Shown here: positions 14,617 to 24,132 of the stretch, one piece after another | Layout: each line of letters begins with the position of its first letter | Numbering within the stretch: position 1 is the first letter of the stretch | Assembly: GCA_011390635.1 (NCBI GenBank) | Contig: JAABSA010000008.1 | Location: forward strand, 57,454-119,522 | Source: Desulfotignum sp. | GTDB lineage: Bacteria; Desulfobacterota; Desulfobacteria; Desulfobacterales; Desulfobacteraceae | Direction: 5' to 3' | DNA length: 62,069 nt | Position numbers and translations under genes: made by a program | Notes under the pieces: generated by a model | The model's database searches: none | Told to the model about the DNA's origin: nothing | The model's input: only the letters and a program-made list of their open reading frames with translations

Positions 14617-16968
14617 ATGGGTCTGGAAATCTTCATATTGCTGGCTATTGTAACAGCGGCATTTGTCCTGTTTATCGGCGGGTGGCTGCGGGTGGATCTG
14701 GTGGGGCTGATGGTGTTATCAGCCCTGGCATTGACCGGCCTGGTCACTCCCCAGGAGGCATTGGCCGGTTTCAGCAGTCCTGCCGTGGTAACGGTGTGGG
14801 CATTGTTTATTCTGTCAGCAGGCCTGACCCGCACCGGCATCGCCCATCAGCTGGGACAACCTTTACAGCGCTTTGCCCGGGGCAGTGAAATTACCCTCAT
14901 GATTGTGCTGATGGTTTTTGCAAGCCTTTTGTCGGCATTGATCAATACCGTGACGGTTGCCGCTATTTTACTGCCGTCCACCATGGAACTGGCCCGGCGG
15001 AGCGGAAGATCCCCTTCCCGGCTGCTTATGCCCCTTGCCCTGGGCTGCCTTCTCGGGGGCCCGTTCACAAGTATCTCCACCCCTCCCAATATCCTGGTGA
15101 CAGATGCACTGCGCAACGCAGGTCTTGAACCGTTTGCCATTTTCGATTTCACCCCCATCACCGCTGCCATTGTCCTGGGCGGTATCTTTTTTATGGTTGT
15201 GGCAGGCCGCCATCTGCTTCCCGACAGATCCGAGGATGCAGATTCCGGCAGCCACAAGGCACTTGGCACATCATACCAGCTGGATACCCATATCTTCACC
15301 ACCCGCATCCCGAAAGGGTCTGCCCTCAACGGCCGCACCCTGACCGAAAGCCGCCTGGGATCAGCCCTTTATCTCACAGTGCTGGCCATACAGCGAAAGG
15401 GTGTATTGATTCTTGCACCCGGCCCGAACCATGTTCTGGAATCGGAAGACATCCTTATCGTGCATGGCAGTCCTGATCACCTGCAGCGGCTCCACGCCAG
15501 CCAGCATCTTGATCTTGCATCACCCGATCTTGTTCAAAACCTGGTTTCAGATCACCTGCATCTGGCTGAAGCCATTGTGGCCGAAGGCTCTTCTTTGGTG
15601 GGTACTACTCTGGCAGACAGCGGGCTGCGCCGAAAACACGGCATTCATGTGCTGGCCCTGCATACCCCGGACCAGGGTGAAATCAAAGCGTTGCGGTACC
15701 ACCGACTGGCACCCGGGGACCGGTTAACAGTGCAAGGTGACAATACCTGTCTGGAAGCATTGTCAGGTGAAGGGTTTATCACAGATTTTCGTTTTTTGAC
15801 AGAAGATGAAGTAAAAGCAGTGCCCCAGGATCGGATCGGGCTGCTGCCTGTGCGTGTACCCCAGGGATCGGTTCTGGCCGGCCACGACCTCATCGAAAGC
15901 CGCCTTGGAAATGCATTCGGCCTTACCGTGGCAGGCATCCTTCGCAAACAGGAACAAATATGGATGCCGTCTCCCCATGAAAAAATACAGGCCGGTGACC
16001 TGCTCGTTCTCCAGGGATCTTCCCGTGATCTTGCGGTGCTCGAAGGACTTCATGACCTTGAAATAACAAAACAGTCCGCCAGGATGTCTGCTGAACTGGA
16101 ATCCCAGCAGATCGGGGTGACAGAGGTGCTGCTTTCACCAAGAACCACCCTTGCCGGCCGCACGCTGGCAAGCCTGATGTTCCGTGAACGATACGGTATC
16201 AGTGTGCTTGCCATCTGGCGCAAGGGCCGGGCCTTCCGCACCGGACTCCAGGATATGCCGCTGCAGTTCGGCGATGCCCTGCTGGTGTATGGACAGCGCC
16301 GCAACCTGGAAGCTTTGGCCCGTGATCCTGATTTTCTGGTACTGGATGAGACTGCGGCCCAGGCACCGCGCCTGGAAAAGGCACGCATTGCGGTGGCCAT
16401 CATGCTTGCGGTCATCCTTGGTGCCATCCTGGGCCTTGTGCCCATTGCCATTGCCGCCCTTGCCGGGGCCACCCTTATGGTACTTGCAGGCTGTCTGAGT
16501 ATGGAAGAAGCCTACCGGGCCATTGAATGGAAGGTGGTGTTCCTGATCGCCGCCATGCTGCCTTTGGGTGCTGCCATTGAAAATACCGGAACCGCACAGA
16601 TGGGGGCATCCGCCCTGATTACCGCGGTGGGGGATATGGGTCCCAGATGGGTGGTTTTCGCACTTTTCACCGTGACAGTACTGGCCACCCAGATCATTCC
16701 CACGGCAGCCCTGGTGGTCCTGATGACCCCGGTGGCACTGAGCACCGCCGGTACGCTCGGAATATCGCCCCACCTGCTGATGATGACCGTGGCCATCTCA
16801 GCCTCCTCCAGCTTTGCCAGCCCCCTGTCCCACCCGGCCCATCTGCTGGTCATGGGGCCGGGTGGATATCGCTTCATGGATTATGTAAAAGTGGGGGTTC
16901 CCATCACCATCCTTTCCCTGCTCATATCCGTGGGACTGCTGCCCATCCTGTGGCCGCCTTATCCATGA
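14617..16968 (+). CDS. SLC13-type permease with internal TrkA-C (RCK_C) domains
   Basis: A 783-residue protein. Hydrophobic segments at residues about 1-200 and 590-783 make the two halves of a divalent anion:sodium symporter-like (SLC13/CitT) transporter. Between them lie several RCK_C-type repeats, each with the IPKGSALNGRTL or VPQGSVLAGHDL pattern and a LLVYGQRRNLEAL-type strand, which bind small ligands. Bacterial relatives are annotated as sulfate, dicarboxylate or cation transporters. In a sulfate reducer a sulfate or organic acid role is attractive but unproven. ATG at 14617 has AGGAG upstream. Confidence 0.85.
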   Translation: MGLEIFILLAIVTAAFVLFIGGWLRVDLVGLMVLSALALTGLVTPQEALAGFSSPAVVTVWALFILSAGLTRTGIAHQLGQPLQRFARGSEITLMIVLMVFASLLSALINTVTVAAILLPSTMELARRSGRSPSRLLMPLALGCLLGGPFTSISTPPNILVTDALRNAGLEPFAIFDFTPITAAIVLGGIFFMVVAGRHLLPDRSEDADSGSHKALGTSYQLDTHIFTTRIPKGSALNGRTLTESRLGSALYLTVLAIQRKGVLILAPGPNHVLESEDILIVHGSPDHLQRLHASQHLDLASPDLVQNLVSDHLHLAEAIVAEGSSLVGTTLADSGLRRKHGIHVLALHTPDQGEIKALRYHRLAPGDRLTVQGDNTCLEALSGEGFITDFRFLTEDEVKAVPQDRIGLLPVRVPQGSVLAGHDLIESRLGNAFGLTVAGILRKQEQIWMPSPHEKIQAGDLLVLQGSSRDLAVLEGLHDLEITKQSARMSAELESQQIGVTEVLLSPRTTLAGRTLASLMFRERYGISVLAIWRKGRAFRTGLQDMPLQFGDALLVYGQRRNLEALARDPDFLVLDETAAQAPRLEKARIAVAIMLAVILGAILGLVPIAIAALAGATLMVLAGCLSMEEAYRAIEWKVVFLIAAMLPLGAAIENTGTAQMGASALITAVGDMGPRWVVFALFTVTVLATQIIPTAALVVLMTPVALSTAGTLGISPHLLMMTVAISASSSFASPLSHPAHLLVMGPGGYRFMDYVKVGVPITILSLLISVGLLPILWPPYP

Positions 16969-17004
16969 TGTCCGCACCCCGGGACAGAGGAATCCCATTG
17001 GTTT

Positions 17005-17793
17005 TTACGGCATAACAAGGGTTTTTACCGCTTCCATATACAGATCGAGGCCTCTTATGAAGATATCATTGTGGTTGGCCCCGGGGATCTTCACCAGTGT
17101 CTTTTCCACAGAAGGACAGGCATCAAACAGATCCTTTCCCTGGGAAAAGGAAATGAGCTGGTCAAACTCCCCGTGGATCACCAGCAAAGGGCCGGCCCAC
17201 TGCCTGATCTTTTCATGGTTTTCAAATCCGGATGACCTGTCCATTTTCATGACTGCAGGATCAATGCCCAGCACTTTCAGCAGTTTTCCCGTGTGGGCAA
17301 ACCCGCTTTCTATGATCAGATGTTCAATCCTGGAAGGGTGTGTGGATGCCAGTTCAATGGCCGGGGCACTGCCAAGGGATCTGCCCATGACAGTCAAACC
17401 GCCGGTAAATCCATTTTTTCCCAGCCATTGTCCCACGAAATCCAAAACCACATGACAGTCTTTCATCATGGCAGACACGGTGGGAGTGCCCGTGGACCGT
17501 CCATATCCCCTGTAATCCACCACAAAAAAATTAATGCCCGTCTGGTTGTATACCGGCCCCAGATCATCATAATCAGAAACAATCTCCCCGTTGCCATGGA
17601 AAAATACAATCGTGGGAGCCTGTTTGCTCTCCACATGGAAGCAGGCCCCGATATGGACATTGTCCGCCACCGGAATCATGAGCTCATTCGGCTTGACATG
17701 CCCTGCCATACCTGCCGACCTGGGATGAAAAATACGGGCCAGGACCCCGGGATGATCCAGGGCGCTGTAATCAAAATCCTTTTTACCAATCAT
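17005..17793 (-). CDS. Alpha/beta hydrolase
   Basis: A 262-residue serine hydrolase-type protein without signal peptide. The oxyanion region FFHGNGEIVSDYDD, the nucleophile elbow GRSLGSAPA (GxSxG) and the late HGEFDQLI and GANHND (catalytic Asp and His regions) are all visible. Substrate unknown. ATG at 17793 is chosen for AGGAGGTGATGG just upstream. It converges with the SLC13 gene 36 bases away. Its upstream flank is the tandem pair of hairpin elements 3 and 2. Confidence 0.82.
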   Translation of the reverse strand: MIGKKDFDYSALDHPGVLARIFHPRSAGMAGHVKPNELMIPVADNVHIGACFHVESKQAPTIVFFHGNGEIVSDYDDLGPVYNQTGINFFVVDYRGYGRSTGTPTVSAMMKDCHVVLDFVGQWLGKNGFTGGLTVMGRSLGSAPAIELASTHPSRIEHLIIESGFAHTGKLLKVLGIDPAVMKMDRSSGFENHEKIRQWAGPLLVIHGEFDQLISFSQGKDLFDACPSVEKTLVKIPGANHNDIFIRGLDLYMEAVKTLVMP

Positions 17794-17874
17794 ACCATCA
17801 CCTCCTGTAGGTTCCATACCAGGATTTGCGCCCAATGACAAGAGATACCAACCTTCTGCCTGGCAGGAGCCTCT

Positions 17875-17947
17875 GGCAATACCCTGTGAACGGACCCTCA
17901 GAACCAGTGGGTTCTCTGGAGGATATAATTTTTTACAGGTAATTGCC
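17875..17947 (+). repeat. Hairpin element 3 (degenerate copy)
   Basis: Outer arms GGCAATACCCTGT (17875-17887) and ACAGGTAATTGCC (17935-17947) pair with two central mismatches. Inside is GGACCCTCAGA (17892-17902), differing by one base from the shared core, then an inner hairpin AGAACC/GGTTCT (17900-17905 with 17910-17915) and CTGGAGG on the 3' side. It is one of four related elements and lies 18 bases upstream of element 2. The core pairing is only partly kept, so this may be a decaying copy. Confidence 0.65.
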
Positions 17948-17964
17948 TTGATACAGACGACAGT

Positions 17965-18227
17965 CTGGATATTTGCTATTGTAGCGAGTGCTCTATGGGG
18001 AGCCCCGGGTGGTGTCCTGTGAACGGACCGTCAGAGCCGGAGGGGGCATGATAAGATATGCCAGGATGGTTTTAAATAGAGAGCGGGTTGCCGCACTTCA
18101 TTGTTCTTATGCAAACAAGCCCCCGCAGGATCTCGGGCCGGGCACAGGACACCACCCGGGGCGGGGCCCGGGACAGAGCGCTGCAGACAACGGTCGAAAA
18201 CCTGGCATGCTTTTGGCAAATATCCAG
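17965..18227 (+). repeat. Hairpin element 2 (large multi-helix copy)
   Basis: Nested helices: CTGGATATTTGC (17965-17976) with 18216-18227; AGTGCTCT (17987-17994) with 18175-18182; a perfect 20-base stem 18002-18021 with 18143-18162; the shared core GGACCGTCAGA (18025-18035) with ATCTCGGGCCGG (18130-18141); and an inner GGGGGC/GCCCCC helix (18042-18047 with 18119-18124) closing a 71-base loop. The only non-Watson-Crick pair in the outer helices is a G-T that is stable only as plus-strand RNA. It lies 52 bases upstream of the radical SAM gene, in the same direction. Confidence 0.78.
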
Positions 18228-18242
18228 CGCCAGTATTTTACC

Positions 18243-18271
18243 TTGAGAAATCCCGGCACATCTGGTACATG
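18243..18271 (+). promoter_or_regulatory. Weak promoter candidate at the radical SAM gene
   Basis: TTGAGA at 18243-18248, a 17-base spacer, then TACATG at 18266-18271. A start about seven bases on would fall at the ATG (18280), giving a leaderless message. The gene also has no good ribosome site. Modest match only. Confidence 0.3.
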
Positions 18272-18279
18272 GTACATTC

Positions 18280-19803
18280 ATGAAACATGCGGTGCTCATC
18301 AACAACGCACATTTGGAAAATTTCAGTGTCAGAAACCTCGGGGCATACCTGAAATCCTGCGGATTCAAGGTATCCACCATCCACCATGAAAGCCGAAAAG
18401 AAGCGGTTTTCGAACCCCTGTCCGAACAGGCCCTCCATACCCTGGCAGAATACTGCCGCACCTGCGATCTGGTGGGAATTACCATTTTAACCACGCATCT
18501 GCTGCCCCGCTCCATCCAGATCACCCGATACCTGAAACCCCGTATCGCCGCCCCCATCATCTGGGGCGGCCCGCCTGTGATTGCCGACCCCGCCTGTTTT
18601 CTCACATACTGCGATCTGGTATGTGCAGGAGAAGGGGAACAGGTTATGGAACAACTGCTGCAAGGGGTGCCGGTTCATAAGATCCCGGGCCTGGCGTATC
18701 GGTCCGGGACCGGAGTCCCGGTAATCAATCCCCTGCCTCCCATGCTGGATGTGAACCAGCTGCCCATTCCCAAAGTGGACCTGGAACACGGGTATATTTT
18801 ACGCGAATCCGGTCTTTTGCCCCTGAAATCCCATATACCTGCATCCCTTTCCACCTACAGCATCCTGCTGGTGAGAGGATGCCCCTACCAGTGTTCCTAC
18901 TGCCTTAACAGCCGGCTTATGGCAGCGTTTGCAAAAAAAGGACCCTATGTGCGCAAAATCACTGTGGACCGGGTGATCCGGGAACTGGAATGGGCCAAGG
19001 ACACCATACCCCATTTGCGGCGTATCATCATTGATGATGATGATTTTTTCCTCAACGCTGAGGACAGAATGCAGCAGTTTCTGGCCCGATATATGGCAAA
19101 AATCGCCCTGCCGGTATTTTATCTCCAGGCCAATACCCGGCAGATCACCCGGGCAAAAGTCAACATTCTTGCTGACAGCGGTCTTGATCTGAGATACCTG
19201 AAGATCGGTCTGCAATCGGGCAGCGTGCGCATCAGCAAAGATCTTTATAACCGGCCCCTAAACAGACAGGCCTATCTGGAAAAACTCACACTGGTGATAC
19301 ACCGCAATATCCGGATCATGATTGACGTGATCTCAGACAATCCTTATGAGACCATGGCAGATAAACATGAGGTGCTGCTGTTTTACCTGGATATTTTAGA
19401 CATCGTCATGGGATCTGACACCATTGACCAGCCTGTTACACTTTATGATCACAAACTGATGTATTTCCCCGGTACGCCTTTGTATGAAAGGGCCATGAAA
19501 GACCGCCACATCCCCTGTGATTACGTGGATCAGGTGCTGTTCAGGCGCAGCACCCTGCGCCATCACAGGGAAGATAGCGACAATGATGCCCTGATCGTGG
19601 CGCTTTTCAATATTGCCGCAAGAAAACAGACCTTGTGTAAAGCCGCACATATTGTGCTGAAAATACTGGCCATACGACCGGTGTTCAAGGCCATAAGCCA
19701 TATGAATCCGGGCCGGCACCTGCATATCATCATGCAGATACCGGGAGTGGGCAGACTTGTAAAAAAATTAATCCCTACTCTGTCAGTGGTAAAAAAACAG
19801 TAA
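18280..19803 (+). CDS. Radical SAM protein with N-terminal cobalamin-binding-like domain
   Basis: A 507-residue protein of the B12-binding/radical SAM layout (BchE-like). The iron-sulfur motif CPYQCSYC (C201, C205, C208) is intact. The first 130 residues have the Rossmann-like pattern of the cobalamin domain (IIWGGPPVIADPA ... CAGEGEQ), but I see no DxHxxG motif for histidine ligation of cobalamin. Middle strands IIIDDDDFF and KIGLQSGS match the radical SAM barrel. Substrate unknown. The gene stands alone behind two hairpin elements and overlaps the convergent kinase gene by 29 bases. No convincing ribosome site. Confidence 0.85.
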   Translation: MKHAVLINNAHLENFSVRNLGAYLKSCGFKVSTIHHESRKEAVFEPLSEQALHTLAEYCRTCDLVGITILTTHLLPRSIQITRYLKPRIAAPIIWGGPPVIADPACFLTYCDLVCAGEGEQVMEQLLQGVPVHKIPGLAYRSGTGVPVINPLPPMLDVNQLPIPKVDLEHGYILRESGLLPLKSHIPASLSTYSILLVRGCPYQCSYCLNSRLMAAFAKKGPYVRKITVDRVIRELEWAKDTIPHLRRIIIDDDDFFLNAEDRMQQFLARYMAKIALPVFYLQANTRQITRAKVNILADSGLDLRYLKIGLQSGSVRISKDLYNRPLNRQAYLEKLTLVIHRNIRIMIDVISDNPYETMADKHEVLLFYLDILDIVMGSDTIDQPVTLYDHKLMYFPGTPLYERAMKDRHIPCDYVDQVLFRRSTLRHHREDSDNDALIVALFNIAARKQTLCKAAHIVLKILAIRPVFKAISHMNPGRHLHIIMQIPGVGRLVKKLIPTLSVVKKQ

Positions 19804-20902
19804 ATGTGGTGCCCCGGCGTTTTATGGAATCCACGGTTATGGTTCCCCGGTGCTGGGCAATGATGTTTCTGGCGATGAACAGCCCGAAACCTGTTCCTTT
19901 CACCTGTTTGGAGGAAAAAAACAGATCAAATATTTTTTCTTTGGTTTCCACATCCATGCCGCAGCCGTCATCTTTGATCTCCATAACCAGTTGATCCTGG
20001 CGGGTTTCCACTGACAGGATAATCTGGTGTTCCGATTTTTCCCTGTCTTCCAGGCAGGCATCCACGGCATTGTCCAGGATATTGACCAGAGCGGACATCA
20101 TAAAGGCGGCATCTATATGCAGGGTCTGGGGGGCCTGGTCAGAAACCATTCCAAATTCTATGGCATGGCCGGCCAGTTTCATTGCCATGGTATTTTCAAT
20201 ATCAGCCAGAAACTGACGTGTGGATACCGGTTGTTTATTCATCTGCCGGTCCTTGGAATACATCAGAATATCCATGATCATCTGCTTGATCTTTTCCACG
20301 GCCTGGGCCAGCAGATCAAGGCCTTCCGCCATATCCGCAATATTGTTTTTTTTCATGCCGGATCTGGCAATATACAGTCCCCCGTCCAGGTTGGTGAGCA
20401 AGCCCTTTATATTGTGGGACACCGTGCCGATCATCAGGCCCAGAGAAGACAGGTGGCTGGTGAGTTTGGATTTTTCCAGCACCAGCATCTCCAGTTTCCG
20501 GGTGTATTCCACAAGCTTTTGCTCTGCAATGATTTTGTCCACAGCTTTGGTCACGGCCAGTTCCAGCATATCCACATTCACCGGTTTGGTGATAAAATCT
20601 GCGGCCCCGAATTTCAAACTGGAAATGGTCAGATCCATGTCCCCGTGCCCGGTGATCATGATCACCGGGGTATCGGGTGATTGCTGCTTCACCTGCCTGA
20701 GCAGTTCAATCCCGCCCATGACCGGCATTTTGATGTCCGTGATCACAATGGATGGATGTTTTTTTCCAAACAGATCCAGGGCGGCTTTACCATCTTCTGC
20801 CAGAAACACCGTATAACCGATATCAACAAGGGTGATTTCAAGGACTTCCCGGATATCAGCCTCATCATCGACAACCAGAATGGAAAATTGTGTCTTGTCC
20901 AA
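19775..20902 (-). CDS. Receiver-histidine kinase hybrid
   Basis: A 375-residue cytoplasmic protein. Residues 1-125 are a CheY-like receiver with D12/D13, phospho-acceptor D56 and K106 (FITKPV). A short linker leads to a kinase core with H163 in an unusual H-box (VSHNIKG) and a complete ATPase domain (DNAVDAC, DDGCGM, GTGFGLFIAR). Because the receiver is N-terminal, it probably takes phosphate from another kinase and passes the signal on. The gene downstream-neighbours the haem-type sensor kinase (89-base gap), a plausible phosphate donor. It converges with, and overlaps, the radical SAM gene. Confidence 0.88.
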   Translation of the reverse strand: MDKTQFSILVVDDEADIREVLEITLVDIGYTVFLAEDGKAALDLFGKKHPSIVITDIKMPVMGGIELLRQVKQQSPDTPVIMITGHGDMDLTISSLKFGAADFITKPVNVDMLELAVTKAVDKIIAEQKLVEYTRKLEMLVLEKSKLTSHLSSLGLMIGTVSHNIKGLLTNLDGGLYIARSGMKKNNIADMAEGLDLLAQAVEKIKQMIMDILMYSKDRQMNKQPVSTRQFLADIENTMAMKLAGHAIEFGMVSDQAPQTLHIDAAFMMSALVNILDNAVDACLEDREKSEHQIILSVETRQDQLVMEIKDDGCGMDVETKEKIFDLFFSSKQVKGTGFGLFIARNIIAQHRGTITVDSIKRRGTTFTVFLPLTE

Positions 20903-20991
20903 AGGATACCTCCCAGGTTTTTATGCCGATGTCACCGGCACAGGCATGGTGACACGCAATTGATACACAACGGTTCACGGTTTTCCGTTTA

Positions 20992-23292
20992 TCATGCATA
21001 TACAATATCATCTGTCAAATTTTCGGGCACCGGAAAAATAATGGTGAATTCAGCCCCGCCGTCCCGGCCCCGGCCCACCCGGATATCCCCGTTGCACTCC
21101 CGGATGATCCCATAGGAGATGGACAGTCCAAGGCCGGTGCCCTTACCCACTTCCTTGGTGGTGAAAAACGGCTCAAACAGACGGTCTTTGGTCCCTTTTT
21201 TGATGCCGATGCCCGTATCCATGATACGGATATACACCTGGCTGTCCGCCACAAAGGTCTGGATGGTGATCCGCTCTTCTTCTCTGGCCTGATCACCCCG
21301 GGCCGCCCATTTGGCTTCTATGGCATCCTTTGCGTTGATCACCAGGTTGATGAACACCTGTTCCAGACGGCCCGGGTCTGCCAGGATGTCCGGCAGGTCA
21401 TCATTTTTTTCCCACACCACCTGGATTCCCCGGATCTTCAACTGCTGGTTGAACATCTCAAAGGTCTGATGAAGCACGTCATTGATACAGGTTCTTACCA
21501 GCCGGATATCGGATTTTCTGGCAAACTGCCGCATATGCTGGATGATTTTTTCCGCCCGGTCCACATTGGTATCGATCTTGGAAATCAGCTTACAGAAAAT
21601 CTCTTCGGAAATAGGTTCCTGTTTATCTATTTTTTTCAAACAGAAACTGGAAGAAGATTTTATGACGGACAGCGGCTGGTTCAGCTCATGGGCAATGCCG
21701 GTGGACATTTCCCCCAGGGTGGCCATCTTGCTGGCATGGAGCAGATGCTGTTCGGTTTCCAGCCGCCGGGTAATATCATTGATGGTGATCAAAAACACGT
21801 TCTGACCCGAATACCGGGCAGGGGCCACCCACATGTCCACATCGATCCTGTGTCCGTTGGCCTTGACATGCCTGACCTTGGCGATCTCTTTTCTGGTTTT
21901 CACCTGTCGGACCAGGGCCTCTTTTTCTTCATCAGGAAAAAAATCACTGAACGGTTTTCCTGCCATATCAGGCCCGCCGGGCTGATACAATTCCATGGCC
22001 TTGATATTGCAATCCAAAATCTGTAAATCTTTCTGGTCCACCACAAATACCGGGTTGAACATATTATTGAAAATGGCATGGTATTTTTCTTCAGACTTCT
22101 GCAAATCCTTTTCAAGATTGCGGCGCCGGGTGATATCAATACTCATTTCCATGGCTGCCACGATATTGCCTTTTTCATCCATCACAGGTGCGGTGATGAA
22201 AATCCAGTGTTTTTTGCCGCCCTGGCGGCCCATGCCTTCTGTCTCGCCATAATGGGATTTTCCATCGGCAAAGGTCTTTTCCACTGGGCAGTCCGGACAT
22301 TTTTCATCCAGTCCCTTGTAGGCGGTGTAGCAAAAATCTCCGGGCTGCGGATCGAACCGCTCCTTGAAAACCCGGTTATACTGGATCAGTTGAAAATTTC
22401 TGTCCTGGACCGCGATCATGCAGGGCGCATTGTCAAACAGGGTCTGGTATTCATTTTTTTGTTTTTTCAACTGGGCCTGGTGCCTGCCGATTTCTTTGCC
22501 CATCTTCCGGATGGCCTCCCCCAGGGGCCGGATCTCCTGGGCAGAACCGATGTCGATGTCAGCGTCATAATCCCCTTTGGCAATAAGCCGGGTGCCTTCC
22601 ACCAGTTTGATGATGGGTTTTTTCACAAAGGTCAGGATGGTGAAAAAGATAATTACCGAAGTGACCAGGATGGTTGACACCGCCAGCTTGAACACCCCTT
22701 TTTCCATTTTCACCACCTGCCGGTCCGTGTCCATTAAAGAGACCACCACATCCAGTGCCCCCAGGATGGTCTGGCCTTCAGGATGAAAATGACAATCGCT
22801 GGAGGAACACCCCGGGTCATTGCGGATGGGCTGGACAATACCCAGCAGGCGGTGTCCCTTTGGGGAATAAAAAATGCGTGTCCGCTCTTCCAGGGGAAGA
22901 TCCGACGGCGGGGGATCCAGCTTGTGGCAGATATCACAGGCCACGGCCTTGATGTCACTGATCTGGTCCATTTCCCGGGCCTGGTTGGTGAATTTGATCT
23001 GGCCGTCTTTGTTGTAAATGCGGATATTTTCAATTTCAGGCTGCCGGGCAATATTGTTGATGATCTGGTTGATGTCGTCCCTGGAATTGAGCATCATGGC
23101 ATAGTGGGTGCCCAGTTTGATGGAATTGCTCAGCCTGTCGGTGGAGTCAATATGGGTTTTCATATTCTGGGCCTTGAAATTCTCGATATTGAAATATGCC
23201 CACAGGGAGATGGACAGGATCATGGTAAGACCCACAATGATGATCAGCTTGAACACCAGGCTGTGCCGGATATAGTGCAGCAGGCGGGTCAT
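20992..23292 (-). CDS. Membrane sensor histidine kinase with periplasmic c-type haem motifs
   Basis: A 766-residue kinase. Helix 1 is at about 12-34 and helix 2 at 200-222. The periplasmic loop contains CDICH (C119-H123), a canonical CxxCH haem site, and CSSSDCH (C162-H168), a CX4CH site. A HAMP linker follows, then two PAS domains; the first has a cysteine cluster ending CPDCP. The kinase core has GIAHELNQPL and GTGLGLSISYGII. I infer a haem- or redox-sensing kinase. It overlaps hdrB by four bases, so it is co-transcribed with the Hdr genes and probably reports on the redox state they handle. Confidence 0.87.
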   Translation of the reverse strand: MTRLLHYIRHSLVFKLIIIVGLTMILSISLWAYFNIENFKAQNMKTHIDSTDRLSNSIKLGTHYAMMLNSRDDINQIINNIARQPEIENIRIYNKDGQIKFTNQAREMDQISDIKAVACDICHKLDPPPSDLPLEERTRIFYSPKGHRLLGIVQPIRNDPGCSSSDCHFHPEGQTILGALDVVVSLMDTDRQVVKMEKGVFKLAVSTILVTSVIIFFTILTFVKKPIIKLVEGTRLIAKGDYDADIDIGSAQEIRPLGEAIRKMGKEIGRHQAQLKKQKNEYQTLFDNAPCMIAVQDRNFQLIQYNRVFKERFDPQPGDFCYTAYKGLDEKCPDCPVEKTFADGKSHYGETEGMGRQGGKKHWIFITAPVMDEKGNIVAAMEMSIDITRRRNLEKDLQKSEEKYHAIFNNMFNPVFVVDQKDLQILDCNIKAMELYQPGGPDMAGKPFSDFFPDEEKEALVRQVKTRKEIAKVRHVKANGHRIDVDMWVAPARYSGQNVFLITINDITRRLETEQHLLHASKMATLGEMSTGIAHELNQPLSVIKSSSSFCLKKIDKQEPISEEIFCKLISKIDTNVDRAEKIIQHMRQFARKSDIRLVRTCINDVLHQTFEMFNQQLKIRGIQVVWEKNDDLPDILADPGRLEQVFINLVINAKDAIEAKWAARGDQAREEERITIQTFVADSQVYIRIMDTGIGIKKGTKDRLFEPFFTTKEVGKGTGLGLSISYGIIRECNGDIRVGRGRDGGAEFTIIFPVPENLTDDIVYA

Positions 23293-24131
23293 GGGGCCAC
23301 CCGGCTGACAATGGATCGGATATCGGACAGGTTCAGATCACACCCCAGTGTTTTTGCAGGCAGACCCATGGCAAGTCCCAGAAACTGGGGCAGAAAAAGC
23401 ACGGGTATCTCACGTGTCTGAAACCGCTCCAGATTCATCTGGCACATGGGACAGACCGTGACAATTGCATGGGCAGGTGCTGCCTGTACCATGATCCGGC
23501 CCACCAGGGTGGTGCCCACTTCGGGTTTGATACCGGCACTGGAGGCCCCGCAGCAGGCCCCCCCCATATCCCAGTCCAGAACCCCGGCACCGGTGGCACG
23601 GATAACGGTATCCATGGACCGGGGCTGTTCCGGGTCATCAAACTCCGTGAAGGGCCGCAGGCACTGGCACCCGTAATAGGGCGCAATCACAAGATCTGCC
23701 ATGCGGTTGTCAGCAGCTTTGACAATATCATTGACGTCCACATCATGACACAGCACATCCAGCAGGTGGCGGACCCGCACAAAACCACTCATGGAAAGAT
23801 TCTCCCGGGACAGCAGCCGGTTGACCCTGCCCCGCAGCCCGGCATCGGTACCAAGGGCCTGTGCCGCGTTTTTCAAATTCAGGTAGCAGGCACTGCAGGG
23901 TACAAGAATATCGCGTCCTGTATCCATCTTTTGTGCCAGAGCCAGATTCCGGGCCGGCAATGCATAGGCGAGCAGTTCATCCATTGCCTCGGCCGCAGTG
24001 GCACCGCAGCAGGTCCAGTCGGTAATTTCCGTAAGCCCCAGGCCCAGGGCATGGCACAGGACCCTGGTGGACAGGTCATATTCTTTGGCCGTGCCTTCCA
24101 GAGAACAGCCCGGATAATACAGATAATCCAT
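23289..24131 (-). CDS. hdrB: Heterodisulfide reductase subunit B-like protein
   Basis: A 280-residue HdrB with two CCG domains that hold noncubane [4Fe-4S] clusters where a disulfide is cleaved. First: CCGATAAEAMDELL ... CSACYLN; second: CCGASSAGIKPE ... CPMCQMN. The N-terminus YYPGCSLEGTAKEYD is typical. ATG at 24131 has AGGAGCA upstream and lies inside the end of hdrC. The natural substrate in sulfate reducers is unknown; a DsrC-like or other thiol protein is one hypothesis. It works with HdrC and HdrA next door. Confidence 0.9.
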   Translation of the reverse strand: MDYLYYPGCSLEGTAKEYDLSTRVLCHALGLGLTEITDWTCCGATAAEAMDELLAYALPARNLALAQKMDTGRDILVPCSACYLNLKNAAQALGTDAGLRGRVNRLLSRENLSMSGFVRVRHLLDVLCHDVDVNDIVKAADNRMADLVIAPYYGCQCLRPFTEFDDPEQPRSMDTVIRATGAGVLDWDMGGACCGASSAGIKPEVGTTLVGRIMVQAAPAHAIVTVCPMCQMNLERFQTREIPVLFLPQFLGLAMGLPAKTLGCDLNLSDIRSIVSRVAP

Positions 24132-24132
24132 A

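Noticed and set aside
17005-18279. Remnant of a mobile element around the hydrolase and hairpins
   Set aside because: No transposase fragment, terminal repeat pair or target duplication is visible around the region.
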